From: Lachnospiraceae bacterium
Lineage (GTDB): Bacteria > Bacillota > Clostridia > Lachnospirales > Lachnospiraceae
Assembly (NCBI GenBank): GCA_022799175.1
Contig: JAAWNY010000013.1
Location: 1-59,053 of the forward strand
Reading direction: 5' to 3'
DNA: 59,053 nucleotides
Under the pieces are notes generated by a model. The model had not been told where the DNA came from, did no database searches, and worked only from the letters and a program-made list of their open reading frames with translations. Each line of letters starts with the position of its first letter. Positions within the stretch are counted from its first letter, which is position 1. A program made the position numbers and the translations under genes. Shown piece by piece: positions 27,425 to 36,204 of the stretch.

Positions 27425-28510
27425 ATGGGAAGAGTCTATAACTTTTCAGCGGGTCCGGCGGTGCTGCCGGAGGAAGTTCTGAGAGAAGCAGCAGAAGAGA
27501 TGTTAGATTACAAAGGGACTGGTATGTCCGTGATGGAGATGAGCCATCGCTCCAAAGCTTTTGAGACGATTATCCAGGAGGCTGAGACGGATCTGCGGGA
27601 GTTGATGAATATCCCAGATAACTACAAGGTACTGTTTTTGCAGGGTGGCGCACATTTGCAATTTTCCATGATTCCGCAGAATTTGATGAAAAATAAAGTG
27701 GCGGACTATATTATCACGGGACAGTGGGCGAAGAAAGCCTTTAAGGAAGCACAAAAATATGGAAAAGCTGTGGCCGTGGCATCTAGCGATGACAAGACGT
27801 TTAGCTATATTCCGGATTGCTCCGATCTGCCGATTGATGATGATGCCGATTATGTATATATCTGTGAAAATAATACGATTTATGGCACCAAGTTTAAGAC
27901 TTTACCGAATACGAAAGGAAAGACGCTGGTGGCAGATGTTTCCTCTTGTTTTCTTTCCGAGCCGGTAGACGTAACCAAATATGGTGTGATCTATGGCGGA
28001 GTACAAAAGAATATCGGCCCGGCCGGTGTGGTGATCGTGATTATCCGAGAAGATCTGATCACGGAAGATGTACTGGAAGGAACACCGACCATGTGCCAAT
28101 ACAAGACGCATGCGGATGCCAAGTCTTTGTATAACACACCGCCAGCTTATGGTATTTATATTTGCGGGAAGGTATTTAAGTGGCTGAAGGCAAGAGGTGG
28201 TCTTGCAGCGATGAAGGAGTATAATGAGAAAAAGGCAAAGATCCTTTACGATTTTTTGGATGAGAGCAAACTCTTTAAAGGGACCGTGGTGAAAGAGGAT
28301 CGTTCTCTGATGAATGTCCCGTTTGTGACGGGGGATGCGGATTTGGATGCTTTGTTTATCAAGGAAGCCACTGCGGCTGGGTTTGTGAACTTGAAAGGTC
28401 ACCGGACCGTAGGAGGCATGCGTGCCAGCATCTATAATGCGATGCCAATGGAAGGTGTGGAGAAGTTAGTAGAGTTTATGAAGAAATTTGAGGAGGCACA
28501 TCAGGCATGA
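27425..28510 (+). CDS. serC: Phosphoserine aminotransferase
   Basis: A 361-residue PLP-dependent class V aminotransferase converting 3-phosphohydroxypyruvate to phosphoserine. Typical parts are the start VYNFSAGPAVLPEEVL, GTGMSVMEMSHRSKAFE, LFLQGGAHLQFSMIP, ADVSSCFLSEPVDVTKYGVI and the PLP-lysine region YGGVQKNIGPAGV, ending RASIYNAMPMEGVEKLVEFM. A longer frame opens at 27398, but AAGGAGG before ATG 27425 and the family start decide. Its last four bases overlap the start of serA (ATGA), so the pair is translationally coupled. Confidence 0.96.
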   Translation: MGRVYNFSAGPAVLPEEVLREAAEEMLDYKGTGMSVMEMSHRSKAFETIIQEAETDLRELMNIPDNYKVLFLQGGAHLQFSMIPQNLMKNKVADYIITGQWAKKAFKEAQKYGKAVAVASSDDKTFSYIPDCSDLPIDDDADYVYICENNTIYGTKFKTLPNTKGKTLVADVSSCFLSEPVDVTKYGVIYGGVQKNIGPAGVVIVIIREDLITEDVLEGTPTMCQYKTHADAKSLYNTPPAYGIYICGKVFKWLKARGGLAAMKEYNEKKAKILYDFLDESKLFKGTVVKEDRSLMNVPFVTGDADLDALFIKEATAAGFVNLKGHRTVGGMRASIYNAMPMEGVEKLVEFMKKFEEAHQA

Positions 28511-29670
28511 AAACCATTCATTGTTTAAACGCGATTTCAAAATATGGTCTTGGTTTTTTGACCGAGGATTATAAACTGACCGAGGATATGAAAGAGGCGG
28601 AGGGTATTTTGGTACGGAGCGCTTCTCTGCATGAGACGGAGTTTTCCGCTTCTCTGCAGGCGATTGCCAGAGCAGGCGCCGGCGTCAACAATATTCCGCT
28701 GGAAGATTGCGCTAAGGCGGGTATCGTGGTATTCAACACTCCGGGAGCCAATGCCAACGGCGTGAAAGAATTGGTACTGGCTGGGATGCTGTTGGCAAGT
28801 CGCGATATTATCGGCGGCATCGCCTGGTGTCAGGAGAATAAGGGCGACGAAAATATTTCCAAGACTGTGGAAAAGAGCAAGAAGGCATTTGCGGGTGGTG
28901 AGATCAAGGGTAAGAAGCTGGGAGTGATTGGCCTGGGCGCCATTGGCGCTGAGGTGGCAAACGCGGCAGCAGCATTGGGGATGGAAGTCTATGGCTATGA
29001 TCCATATATTTCGGTCAATGCGGCCTGGATGCTGTCCCGGGATGTCAAGCATATCACCAGTGTAGAAACAATTTATCAGGAATGTGATTTCATTACCATG
29101 CATGTGCCGCTTCTGGATGGTACCAGAGGGATGATCAATCAGGAAACTATCGCCATGATGAAAGATGGTGTGATAGTTCTGAATTTTTCCCGGGATCTGT
29201 TGGTGAATGATGATGATATGGCAGCGGCGCTGGCTTCTGGTAAAGTTAAAAAATATGTCACAGACTTTCCCAATCCGAAAGCAGTCAATATGCAGAATGT
29301 GATTGTGATTCCACATTTGGGAGCATCTACGGAAGAGTCAGAGGACAATTGTGCTAAGATGGCAGTGATGGAGATCATGGATTATTTAGAGAACGGCAAT
29401 ATCCGTAACTCGGTCAATTATCCGGCTTGTGACATGGGGGTATGCAAGACAGAGAGCCGTGTGGCAGTGATGCATCTGAATGTGCCCAATATGATCGGAC
29501 AGGTAACTGGTACAATGGCGTCTGCGGGAATCAATATTTCCGATATGACAAACAAGAGTCGCGAGAGATATGCATATACGATGATGGATCTGGATAAGCA
29601 GCCAGACGCGGAGACGATTCAGAAGTTGGCGGCGATCGATGGAATTCTTCGGGTACGGGTGATTCAGTAA
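28507..29670 (+). CDS. serA: D-3-phosphoglycerate dehydrogenase
   Basis: A 387-residue NAD-dependent enzyme, first step of serine synthesis. The Rossmann motif is GVIGLGAIGAEVANAAAALG (middle), substrate/catalytic residues follow in MHVPLLDGTRGMINQE and VIPHLGASTEESEDNCA, and a C-terminal ACT domain (MHLNVPNMIGQVTGTMASAG, MTNKSRERYAYTMMDLD) probably gives serine feedback inhibition. It is the short Clostridia form without the extra intervening domain. Coupled to serC upstream; a DUF1015 gene follows after 62 nt. serB is not present in the window. Confidence 0.95.
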   Translation: MKTIHCLNAISKYGLGFLTEDYKLTEDMKEAEGILVRSASLHETEFSASLQAIARAGAGVNNIPLEDCAKAGIVVFNTPGANANGVKELVLAGMLLASRDIIGGIAWCQENKGDENISKTVEKSKKAFAGGEIKGKKLGVIGLGAIGAEVANAAAALGMEVYGYDPYISVNAAWMLSRDVKHITSVETIYQECDFITMHVPLLDGTRGMINQETIAMMKDGVIVLNFSRDLLVNDDDMAAALASGKVKKYVTDFPNPKAVNMQNVIVIPHLGASTEESEDNCAKMAVMEIMDYLENGNIRNSVNYPACDMGVCKTESRVAVMHLNVPNMIGQVTGTMASAGINISDMTNKSRERYAYTMMDLDKQPDAETIQKLAAIDGILRVRVIQ

Positions 29671-29732
29671 GAAAAACCGAGCTGATTTTGGGCAGAAATA
29701 TGTAATGCGAGCAGCAAAAAAAGGAGAGCGAT

Positions 29733-30989
29733 ATGGCGGAGATAAGACCATTTCGGTGTATCCGTCCGAATAAGGAAGTGGCGTCAAAAGTGGCGGCGCT
29801 TCCTTATGACGTTTACAACCGGCAGGAAGCGAAAAAGGAAGTGGAAAAGAATTCCCTGTCATTCTTGGCAGTGGATCGGGCGGAGACACAGTTTTTGGAT
29901 GATGTGGATTTGCATGATCCGATCGTATATGCGAAAGCAAAAGAAATTTTGGAGCAGTGGCAGAGGGAGGGGATTTTAGTTTCTGATGAGACGGAATGTT
30001 ATTATGTGTATGAGCTGACCATGGATGGACGCAGCCAGACAGGAATTGTGGCCTGCGCTGCCGTGGATGATTATATGAATGGTGTGATCAAAAAGCATGA
30101 GAATACCCGTGAGGACAAAGAACAAGATCGGATCTGTCATGTGGATGTGACGGATGCCCATACAGGACCAATCTTTTTAGCATACCGTTCAGATGAAGAA
30201 TTGAATCGGATTGTAGTCGAGGTGTGCGGCCAGGAGGCTCTCTACAATTTTACGGCAGAGGATGGGATTCGCCATCGGGTGTGGAAGGTAGCGGAAGGCT
30301 GGACAGGCCAAATCCAGGAAAGATTTTGTCAGATGGCGGCGGTCTATATCGCAGATGGTCATCATCGGGCGGCTTCAGCGGTTAAAGTGGGGCGGAAACG
30401 GCGAGCGGAGAATCCCGGATATACGGGAAAAGAGCCGTTTAATTACTTTTTGTCGGTGCTGTTTCCGGATGATCAGCTGATGATCATGCCATATAACCGA
30501 GTCGTGAAAGATCTGAATGGAAGAACGGCGGAAGAATTTTTAGAAAAAGTATCAGAGAAGTGTAGGATCAAAAATTTGGATAAGACGGCAGAAACCAAAA
30601 CAGTAGATGGCCAACCGACAGAGCGTCACCACATAGGGATGTATTTGGCGGGTCAGTGGTATAAGCTGGAGTTCCTGCCAGAGTATTTGACGGAGGATCC
30701 GGTGAAGGGACTGGACGTGTCGCTGCTGCAGGATAATTTGCTGGCGCCTGTGTTGGGGATTGGAGATCCGCGGACGGATGAGCGGATTCAGTTTGTGGGC
30801 GGCATCCGGGGATTGGCAGAACTGGAGCGACTGGTGGACGATGGCGAAGGTGCAGTAGCTTTTGCCATGTATCCGACCTCGATTCAGGAACTGTTTTCTG
30901 TGGCGGATGCCGGGCTTTTAATGCCGCCAAAATCAACATGGTTTGAGCCGAAGCTGCGGAGTGGATTGTTTATTCATAAATTATCCTGA
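29733..30989 (+). CDS. DUF1015 family protein
   Basis: A 418-residue cytosolic protein of the DUF1015 (COG4198) family. Visible family features are the start IRPFRCIRPNKEVASKVAALPYDVYN, VYELTMDGRSQTGIVACAAVDDY, the HENTREDKEQDR segment, ADGHHRAASA near the middle and KSTWFEPKLRSGLFIH at the end. AAAGGAG precedes the ATG. The family often sits directly behind serC-serA in Clostridia, as here, so a link to serine metabolism is likely by context; a kinase-like role has been guessed, but I know of no settled activity. A truncated hairpin element (copy E) begins about 27 nt after the stop. Confidence 0.88.
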   Translation: MAEIRPFRCIRPNKEVASKVAALPYDVYNRQEAKKEVEKNSLSFLAVDRAETQFLDDVDLHDPIVYAKAKEILEQWQREGILVSDETECYYVYELTMDGRSQTGIVACAAVDDYMNGVIKKHENTREDKEQDRICHVDVTDAHTGPIFLAYRSDEELNRIVVEVCGQEALYNFTAEDGIRHRVWKVAEGWTGQIQERFCQMAAVYIADGHHRAASAVKVGRKRRAENPGYTGKEPFNYFLSVLFPDDQLMIMPYNRVVKDLNGRTAEEFLEKVSEKCRIKNLDKTAETKTVDGQPTERHHIGMYLAGQWYKLEFLPEYLTEDPVKGLDVSLLQDNLLAPVLGIGDPRTDERIQFVGGIRGLAELERLVDDGEGAVAFAMYPTSIQELFSVADAGLLMPPKSTWFEPKLRSGLFIHKLS

Positions 30990-31015
30990 GTGGAGAGAAA
31001 AGACTCTATACGGGG

Positions 31016-31080
31016 AATAATGTTAAATGGATAAGTAGTGACAAAAGGTACGCCAAGGAAGAGGAGATTGACTTTGAGGT
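31016..31080. repeat. Truncated hairpin element, copy E (left end only)
   Basis: AATGTTAAATGGATAA and then TAGTGACAAAAGGTACGCC and AAGGAAGAGGAGA follow the left side of copy A closely. Then TTGACTTTG recalls the middle module and similarity ends. No right arm is found. Confidence 0.7.
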
Positions 31081-31109
31081 TTCCATACCATGAATTTTCG
31101 GTTGAAATC

Positions 31110-31125
31110 ATAACCTGCAGGTTAT
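31110..31125. promoter_or_regulatory. Candidate LysR operator, copy 1
   Basis: ATAACCTGCAGGTTAT is a perfect 16-bp palindrome. It ends 46 nt before the -10 box of the promoter at 31149, so its centre is near -66, the usual LysR recognition position. A 14/16 match occurs at the same distance from the transporter promoter (33372). Confidence 0.75.
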
Positions 31126-31148
31126 AGAACAAAGCGGGAATTAGATAT

Positions 31149-31177
31149 TAGACACCAACTCCTGTCTTTTGTATAAT
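31149..31177 (+). promoter_or_regulatory. Promoter of the flavoprotein gene
   Basis: TAGACA (31149-31154), 17 nt, TATAAT (31172-31177). It would give a leader of almost 190 nt before 31372; in that leader I see no riboswitch or terminator. Confidence 0.55.
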
Positions 31178-31371
31178 TTTTGTAACTATTCAGTCATACG
31201 GCAATTTGTACAGAAATATGTGTTGTAAATAGGTTTGCGTAAGCATGTTTCCTTAAAAATTGACATATGGCAGACAGCCAGAGCGACTTGTTTTTCTGTT
31301 TTTGGGAGACAAAGAGATACCTGGCTGGATAGTTACAATTTTTTATAAATTATCAGAGAAAGGGGTATCTT

Positions 31372-32343
31372 ATGTTAAAAACAAGATTTACAGAGCTGGC
31401 AGGTATTGAATATCCGATCATGCAGGGGGGAATGCAGCATTTAGGAGTGCCACAGTTGGCGGCTGCGGTCTCTAATGCTGGTGGTTTGGGGACCATCAAT
31501 ATTACCATTTATCCGGAGATGGCGGATTTCCGAAATGCGGTCCGGGAGATGAAGCGGCTGACAGATAAGCCATTTGCAGTCAATATATCCTTGGCGCCAG
31601 GGCTGAATATGGGGGAAAAGATTCATCAATACATTGATGTGTGTGGAGAAGAGGAAGTTTCGGTTATTGAGACAGCAGGAAGGAATCCGGCGGAATTTGT
31701 TCCCCATATTAAGGAGGCTGGAATCAAGCTGATCCACAAATGTCCTGGAGTGAAATATGCCAAGAAGGCAGAAAGTTTTGGGGCAGATGCCGTGACAATC
31801 GTAGGTTATGAGGTGGCGGGACATCCAGGTATGGACGAGTTGGGAAGCTTTATTTTGATTAATCGGGTGGCGGCATCTGTCTCCATTCCTGTTTTGGCGG
31901 CCGGCGGCATTGCCGATGGCAAAGGTTTGGCAGCGGCGCTGGCTTTGGGCGCAGAAGGCGTGGTAATGGGAACTCGGTTTGTAGCTACTGAGGAATGTAC
32001 GATTCATCCCAATTTTAAAGAAATGATTGTAAATTCTCGTGAAGTCGATACGATGACCTGCCAGAGAAGTATTAAAAACATGGCGCGGTATGCCAAAAAC
32101 AATCAGTCAGCCAAGGCTTTGGAGCTGGAGCTTTCTGGGGCCGGGCTGGAGGAATTGATGCCAGTGATCTCCGGAAAGTTGAGTCAAACTTGTTATCAGA
32201 CCGGGGATACGCAGGGCTGTGTATTTGCCATGGGACCTGCGGCAGGATTGATCACGGAGGTAAAGCCAGTGAAAAAAGTGATTGAGGATATGGTGGCAGA
32301 GGCAGGGAAAACTTATAAAAGGCTGGGAGACATTTTGGCCTAG
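31372..32343 (+). CDS. FMN-dependent nitronate monooxygenase / FabK-like flavoprotein
   Basis: A 323-residue TIM-barrel flavoprotein of the nitronate monooxygenase (2-nitropropane dioxygenase) and FabK enoyl-ACP reductase II family. It starts TRFTELAGIEYPIMQGGMQH, with SNAGGLGTI, KCPGVKYAKKAESFGADAV, the GYEVAGHPG loop, and the FMN phosphate site AAGGIADGKGLAAALALGAEGV-type segment followed by MGTRFVATEE. Sequence alone does not separate the two activities; no fatty-acid synthesis genes are nearby, so FabK is less likely. The shared LysR-type operator suggests it belongs to the same regulon as the CoA-ester cluster, where it might reduce or oxidise a related substrate. GAAAGGGG precedes the ATG. 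Confidence 0.82.
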   Translation: MLKTRFTELAGIEYPIMQGGMQHLGVPQLAAAVSNAGGLGTINITIYPEMADFRNAVREMKRLTDKPFAVNISLAPGLNMGEKIHQYIDVCGEEEVSVIETAGRNPAEFVPHIKEAGIKLIHKCPGVKYAKKAESFGADAVTIVGYEVAGHPGMDELGSFILINRVAASVSIPVLAAGGIADGKGLAAALALGAEGVVMGTRFVATEECTIHPNFKEMIVNSREVDTMTCQRSIKNMARYAKNNQSAKALELELSGAGLEELMPVISGKLSQTCYQTGDTQGCVFAMGPAAGLITEVKPVKKVIEDMVAEAGKTYKRLGDILA

Positions 32344-32395
32344 CAAAACGGTTAAATAAGCTTTCAGGATTTAAGCACAGAAGGATGGAGGTTAC

Positions 32396-33358
32396 ATGGA
32401 GCTGTTGCAATTAAGATACTTTTGTGAGGTGGCAAGAAGAGAGAGCTTTACAAAGGCAGCAGAAGAGGTACGCGTTTCTCAACCATCTCTTTCCAAAACG
32501 ATTAAGAATCTGGAAAAGGAACTGGGCGTGGAGCTGTTTGATCGGGTGAAAAACCGGGTGGTATTGAATGAGTATGGGAAAGAGTTTTATGAAAGAATTA
32601 GTAAGGCGATTTATTTGATTGATTCTGGTGTGGAAAGTCTGAAGGTGACGCCAGATTCAGAGAATGGAGTAATTTCAGTGATTGTAAAGGCGGGACAATA
32701 TTTGTTTCCGCCTTTGTATGATGCATTCAGTAAAACGCATCCCAATATTATCCTGGATGTGGCAAATTACTCGTTGATGCAGAGAAAGCTAATGATTGAG
32801 TATGATTTTCATATTACGGCTACCATGAATTCCTATAATGATATTGATTTTGAATATCTGATGCGGGAGGAGATGGTAGTGATTGTAAACCAGGAAAACC
32901 GATTTTCACAGAAGCATTTGATATCAATGGAAGAGCTGAAGGAAGAAATATTTATCGGAGGATGGCGAGGCTCCAGCAACAATACGATCATGACTAGTCT
33001 GTGCCATGCGGCAGGTTTTGTTCCCAGATTTAATGCTTATTATACAGAGATGGAACAGATCTTTAAGTCGGTTGCCGCTGGGGAAGGACTTTCTATCGTG
33101 CCTTTTGATTCTTTGGGTCGATTGTTTCAGGAGTATGACAACAAGATTGCCTATGTCTATATCGCCAATCCGGGGAATTACCGGTTTATCAAATTGTGTT
33201 GGCCAAAAAGATTTTATGAGAACAAACGGAGCCGTCTGTTTCGGGAATATGCCCAAACCTATTATCGTGAACTGGAAGATGAGATTATGCAAAAAAAGAA
33301 TTGCGTTTTTCATAATAATTGTATTACCCATCAAGATTTTATTCTGGAATATTTTTAA
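32396..33358 (+). CDS. LysR-family transcriptional regulator
   Basis: A 320-residue LysR-type regulator. The N-terminal winged helix-turn-helix (LLQLRYFCEVARRESFTKAAEEVRVSQPSLSKTIKNLEKELG..LFDR, about residues 2-50) is canonical, and the rest is the two-lobed effector domain. It sits between the flavoprotein gene and the CoA-ester cluster, all on one strand. The paired palindromes at 31110 and 33372 give it two plausible activation targets on either side. Its effector is probably the carboxylate used by the cluster, or its CoA ester. GGATGGAGG precedes the ATG. A terminator lies 41 nt after the stop. Confidence 0.92.
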   Translation: MELLQLRYFCEVARRESFTKAAEEVRVSQPSLSKTIKNLEKELGVELFDRVKNRVVLNEYGKEFYERISKAIYLIDSGVESLKVTPDSENGVISVIVKAGQYLFPPLYDAFSKTHPNIILDVANYSLMQRKLMIEYDFHITATMNSYNDIDFEYLMREEMVVIVNQENRFSQKHLISMEELKEEIFIGGWRGSSNNTIMTSLCHAAGFVPRFNAYYTEMEQIFKSVAAGEGLSIVPFDSLGRLFQEYDNKIAYVYIANPGNYRFIKLCWPKRFYENKRSRLFREYAQTYYRELEDEIMQKKNCVFHNNCITHQDFILEYF

Positions 33359-33371
33359 TGCGTGATAAAGG

Positions 33372-33387
33372 ATAACCTGAAAGTTAT
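33372..33387. promoter_or_regulatory. Candidate LysR operator, copy 2
   Basis: ATAACCTGAAAGTTAT, an inverted repeat with arms ATAAC and GTTAT, matches copy 1 at 14 of 16 positions. It is the same distance (46 nt gap) from the -10 box of the downstream promoter, with its centre near -66. Confidence 0.75.
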
Positions 33388-33399
33388 AATAAGGATGAA

Positions 33400-33430
33400 G
33401 AGATTGATATTTGATTATCAATCTCTTTTT
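33400..33430 (+). terminator. Terminator of the LysR gene
   Basis: GAGATTGATA (33400-33409), loop of 6, TATCAATCTC (33416-33425), then TTTTT: a perfect intrinsic terminator. It overlaps the -35 box of the transporter promoter, so readthrough from lysR is separated from the cluster. Confidence 0.85.
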
Positions 33431-33439
33431 GTATATAAT
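33411..33439 (+). promoter_or_regulatory. Promoter of the CoA-ester cluster
   Basis: TTGATT (33411-33416), 17 nt, TATAAT (33434-33439). The -35 is imperfect, as expected for an activator-dependent promoter. Confidence 0.65.
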
Positions 33440-33498
33440 CTACAACACCAGAAGCAAAAATCGCGATAGTTTCGGGGAAAATGGAAGGAGGAGTTGTT

Positions 33499-34911
33499 AT
33501 GTCTAAGAAACAGATGATAGGAGGGGTCCTGGGTATTGTAGCATGCCTGGCAATCGCTATGATGGCGCCGCCAGCGGATCTGGTAGTGGCAGAAGGGATG
33601 GACCCCCAGAAATCAATGATCGGAATGGGACTTTTGATTTGTACTCTGATATGGATGGCAATGCGGGTGATGCCTGAGTATATCATCTTATTGCTTTTTT
33701 GTTCTGCTTGTGCGGCTACGGGTTCTCTTACCTTTACGCAAGCATTCAGTCCGTTTAGCGGAACTAGCTACTGGCTGTTAGTGGGAGCTTTGGTTTTAGG
33801 AGCGGCGGTAGCTCATAGTGGACTACTGAAACGTCTCACGCTGTTGGTCATGAAGGCATTTCCGGGAACCTATCTAGGACAGCTTTTGGGAATTACGATT
33901 TCCGGTGTGGTGATTTCTCCGCTGATTCCTAGCGGAACGGCTCGTTTGGCAGTAGCCGGTCCGGTAGCGAAGGAGATCGGGCATGAGATGGGGTTGGAGA
34001 ATCAGACAAAACCCATGGCAGGATTGTTTGCTGCTTTGTATACCGGTTTTAACTGTACCAGTCATGTGTTTTTGAGTGCATCTTTCATGTGCTACAGTAT
34101 GTTGAAATTTATGCCAGAGGGATATGCAGATGTGACCTGGACGGATTGGTTTATCTGGGCATTGCCCTGGTCCGTCGCCGCCCTGGGTATTACCACAGCT
34201 GTCACCTATTTTTACTACAAACCGTCAGAAAAGCTTCAGCTCGATAAGAATTTTATTGGTCAAAAGATCGTGGAGCTAGGACAGTGGAAAAAGGGTGAGA
34301 AAATGACCATGGTCATTTTGACGGTGTGTCTGGTTCTGTGGATGACAGAACGTCAGCATGGGATTAATTCGGCAATTGTGGCAACCATTGCTATTTGTGC
34401 CTTGATGGGCCTGAAGGTTATGGGGGTTGCGGAATTTCGCTCTAAAGTAAACTGGGATATTTTGATTTATATCGGATGTATGTATGAGGTGGGTTCAGCC
34501 TTAAGCACCTGGGGAGTGACTAGTTGGATCGGAAAAGTACTGGGGCCAGTGTTAAATCCACTACTGACAAATCCGTTATTGTTTGTAATTGTATTCGTGG
34601 TGATTATTTATCTGACTCGATTTATTGTGATTTCCTGGCTGGGCGTGATGACCGTGTTTTCTGTATTGTTGGCGCCGCTGGCTGTGGAAGCAGGAATGCA
34701 TCCGTTTATTCCTTGCTTTATTGCCTATTGTTCGGTAAATGTGTTCTTTTTTGACTTCCAGAATCTTCCCTATGTATCAGCAATCGGTATTGTGGGGGAT
34801 ATGGTAGATCATAACAAGAACTGTGTGCCTTATGCAGTGATCTGGGCAGTGGCAAATCTGGCAGGATTTTTGATTAGTGTTCCATACTGGAAGATGATAG
34901 GAATGCTTTAA
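33499..34911 (+). CDS. DASS/SLC13-type anion transporter
   Basis: A 470-residue polytopic membrane protein of the divalent-anion:sodium symporter (SLC13/CitT-like) branch of the ion-transporter superfamily. The two re-entrant substrate motifs appear as LIPSGTARLAVAGPVAKEIG (SNT-type, here SGT) and, near the C-terminus, ISWLGVMTVFSVLLAPLA. Family substrates are di- or tricarboxylates, sulfate or tartrate; here an organic acid that feeds the CoA pathway is likely. A frame from 33481 exists, but GGAAGGAGG then lies before ATG 33499, which is therefore chosen. First gene behind the LysR-controlled promoter. Confidence 0.78.
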   Translation: MSKKQMIGGVLGIVACLAIAMMAPPADLVVAEGMDPQKSMIGMGLLICTLIWMAMRVMPEYIILLLFCSACAATGSLTFTQAFSPFSGTSYWLLVGALVLGAAVAHSGLLKRLTLLVMKAFPGTYLGQLLGITISGVVISPLIPSGTARLAVAGPVAKEIGHEMGLENQTKPMAGLFAALYTGFNCTSHVFLSASFMCYSMLKFMPEGYADVTWTDWFIWALPWSVAALGITTAVTYFYYKPSEKLQLDKNFIGQKIVELGQWKKGEKMTMVILTVCLVLWMTERQHGINSAIVATIAICALMGLKVMGVAEFRSKVNWDILIYIGCMYEVGSALSTWGVTSWIGKVLGPVLNPLLTNPLLFVIVFVVIIYLTRFIVISWLGVMTVFSVLLAPLAVEAGMHPFIPCFIAYCSVNVFFFDFQNLPYVSAIGIVGDMVDHNKNCVPYAVIWAVANLAGFLISVPYWKMIGML

Positions 34912-34979
34912 AAAATAGTGAAATACAAAAGTGTAAAACGATTTTCTGTTCAAACAAAAATGAAATGGAGGAAAAACAT

Positions 34980-36176
34980 ATGGGAATGCTTGATGATGTG
35001 AAGGTATTAGATTTTTGCACGAATGCGGCTGGTCCCGTGGCAAGTGCGGAGATGGCAGATTATGGAGCGCAGGTAATCAAGATTGAATCCATGGGTGGCG
35101 GTCCGGAGCGGACTTATGTACCGATTCTGGAGGGAAAGAGCCTGACTCATGCTTGGGTAAATCGCGGGAAGAAGTCGATTACCCTGAATTTGAAGGATCC
35201 GCGAGGAGTAGAAATTGTGAAGAAATTGGCAAAGGATGCTGATGTATTGGTGGAAAGCAACCGGCCGGGAGTTATGGATCGTTTGGGTTTGGGATATAAA
35301 GATTTAAAGGAGATCAATCCTAAGCTGATTTACTGTTCTCTGACTGCTTTTGGACAGACAGGACCTTATGCGCAGAATCCGGGATTTGATATGATGGGGC
35401 AGGCATTGTCCGGTATGATGAGCATTACCGGTGAAAAGGGAGGAAAACCGTTGAAGCATGGGATTGCGCTGGCGGATTATTTCGGAGGATTTAATGCCTT
35501 TGCCGCTGTGATGACAGCGCTCCATTATCAGAGACGCACCGGAAAAGGACAATATATCGACGTATCTTTGATCCAGGGCATGATTCATCTCAACAGCACC
35601 ATTGACCGGCTAAATGACGGGGTACTCTGCCAGCCCAATGGAAATCATCACAGTGGTCTTTGTCCTTTCGGATGTTTTAATACCGATAAAGGGGAAAGCG
35701 TGATTATCTGTGCGCCTTCTGCAAAAGCCTGGGAGACAGTTGCAGCAGCGATGGAGCGTCCAGATTTTCTGACGGATCCGGAATATAATACCATCAATGC
35801 CAGAGTGAAAAACATGGAAAAAATCATCGAAGAGATAGAAGCATGGCTCAGCAGCTTTCCGTCCTTAAAAGAAGCTTGCGAGAGAATGACCCAATGTCAT
35901 ATGCCTTATTGTATGGTAAACAATGATCAGCAAGTAGTAGAAGATCCTCAGGTAAAACATATGGGATATATTGTTCAGGCTCCTACGGCTGATGATATCA
36001 AACAGCCGACCTATCAAACTCGGGGTTGCAACGCATTTTTCTCAGAAGCTCCCGGTGAAATTAGAAAGGCAGCGACTCTGGGACAGCATAATCATGAGGT
36101 ACTAAAGGAGCTGGGCTATGGACCGGAGGAAATTGATCAAATGATGGAGGAATTCCGGCAAACATTGAAAAAGTGA
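34980..36176 (+). CDS. Class III (CaiB/BaiF-type) CoA-transferase
   Basis: A 398-residue family III CoA-transferase, which moves CoA between a product acyl-CoA and an incoming acid. Seen are VLDFCTNAAGPVASAEMADYGAQVIKIE (split here by family), RGKKSITLNLKDPRG, LVESNRPGVMDRLGLGY, SLTAFGQTGPYAQNPGFDMMGQALSG (catalytic Asp in GFDMM) and YIDVSLIQGMI. Such enzymes allow the cell to recycle CoA from the pathway end product, as CaiB and CarA-like enzymes do. GGAGG lies 8 nt before ATG 34980; a further in-frame ATG at 34965 contains that site. Next gene starts 28 nt later. Confidence 0.9.
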   Translation: MGMLDDVKVLDFCTNAAGPVASAEMADYGAQVIKIESMGGGPERTYVPILEGKSLTHAWVNRGKKSITLNLKDPRGVEIVKKLAKDADVLVESNRPGVMDRLGLGYKDLKEINPKLIYCSLTAFGQTGPYAQNPGFDMMGQALSGMMSITGEKGGKPLKHGIALADYFGGFNAFAAVMTALHYQRRTGKGQYIDVSLIQGMIHLNSTIDRLNDGVLCQPNGNHHSGLCPFGCFNTDKGESVIICAPSAKAWETVAAAMERPDFLTDPEYNTINARVKNMEKIIEEIEAWLSSFPSLKEACERMTQCHMPYCMVNNDQQVVEDPQVKHMGYIVQAPTADDIKQPTYQTRGCNAFFSEAPGEIRKAATLGQHNHEVLKELGYGPEEIDQMMEEFRQTLKK

Positions 36177-36204
36177 ATGATTTGACAGAAAGGCGGTTGG
36201 AATC

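Noticed and set aside
31178..31371. Riboswitch in the long leader of the flavoprotein gene
   Set aside because: I could find no conserved junction, terminator or known aptamer core; it may simply be untranslated leader.
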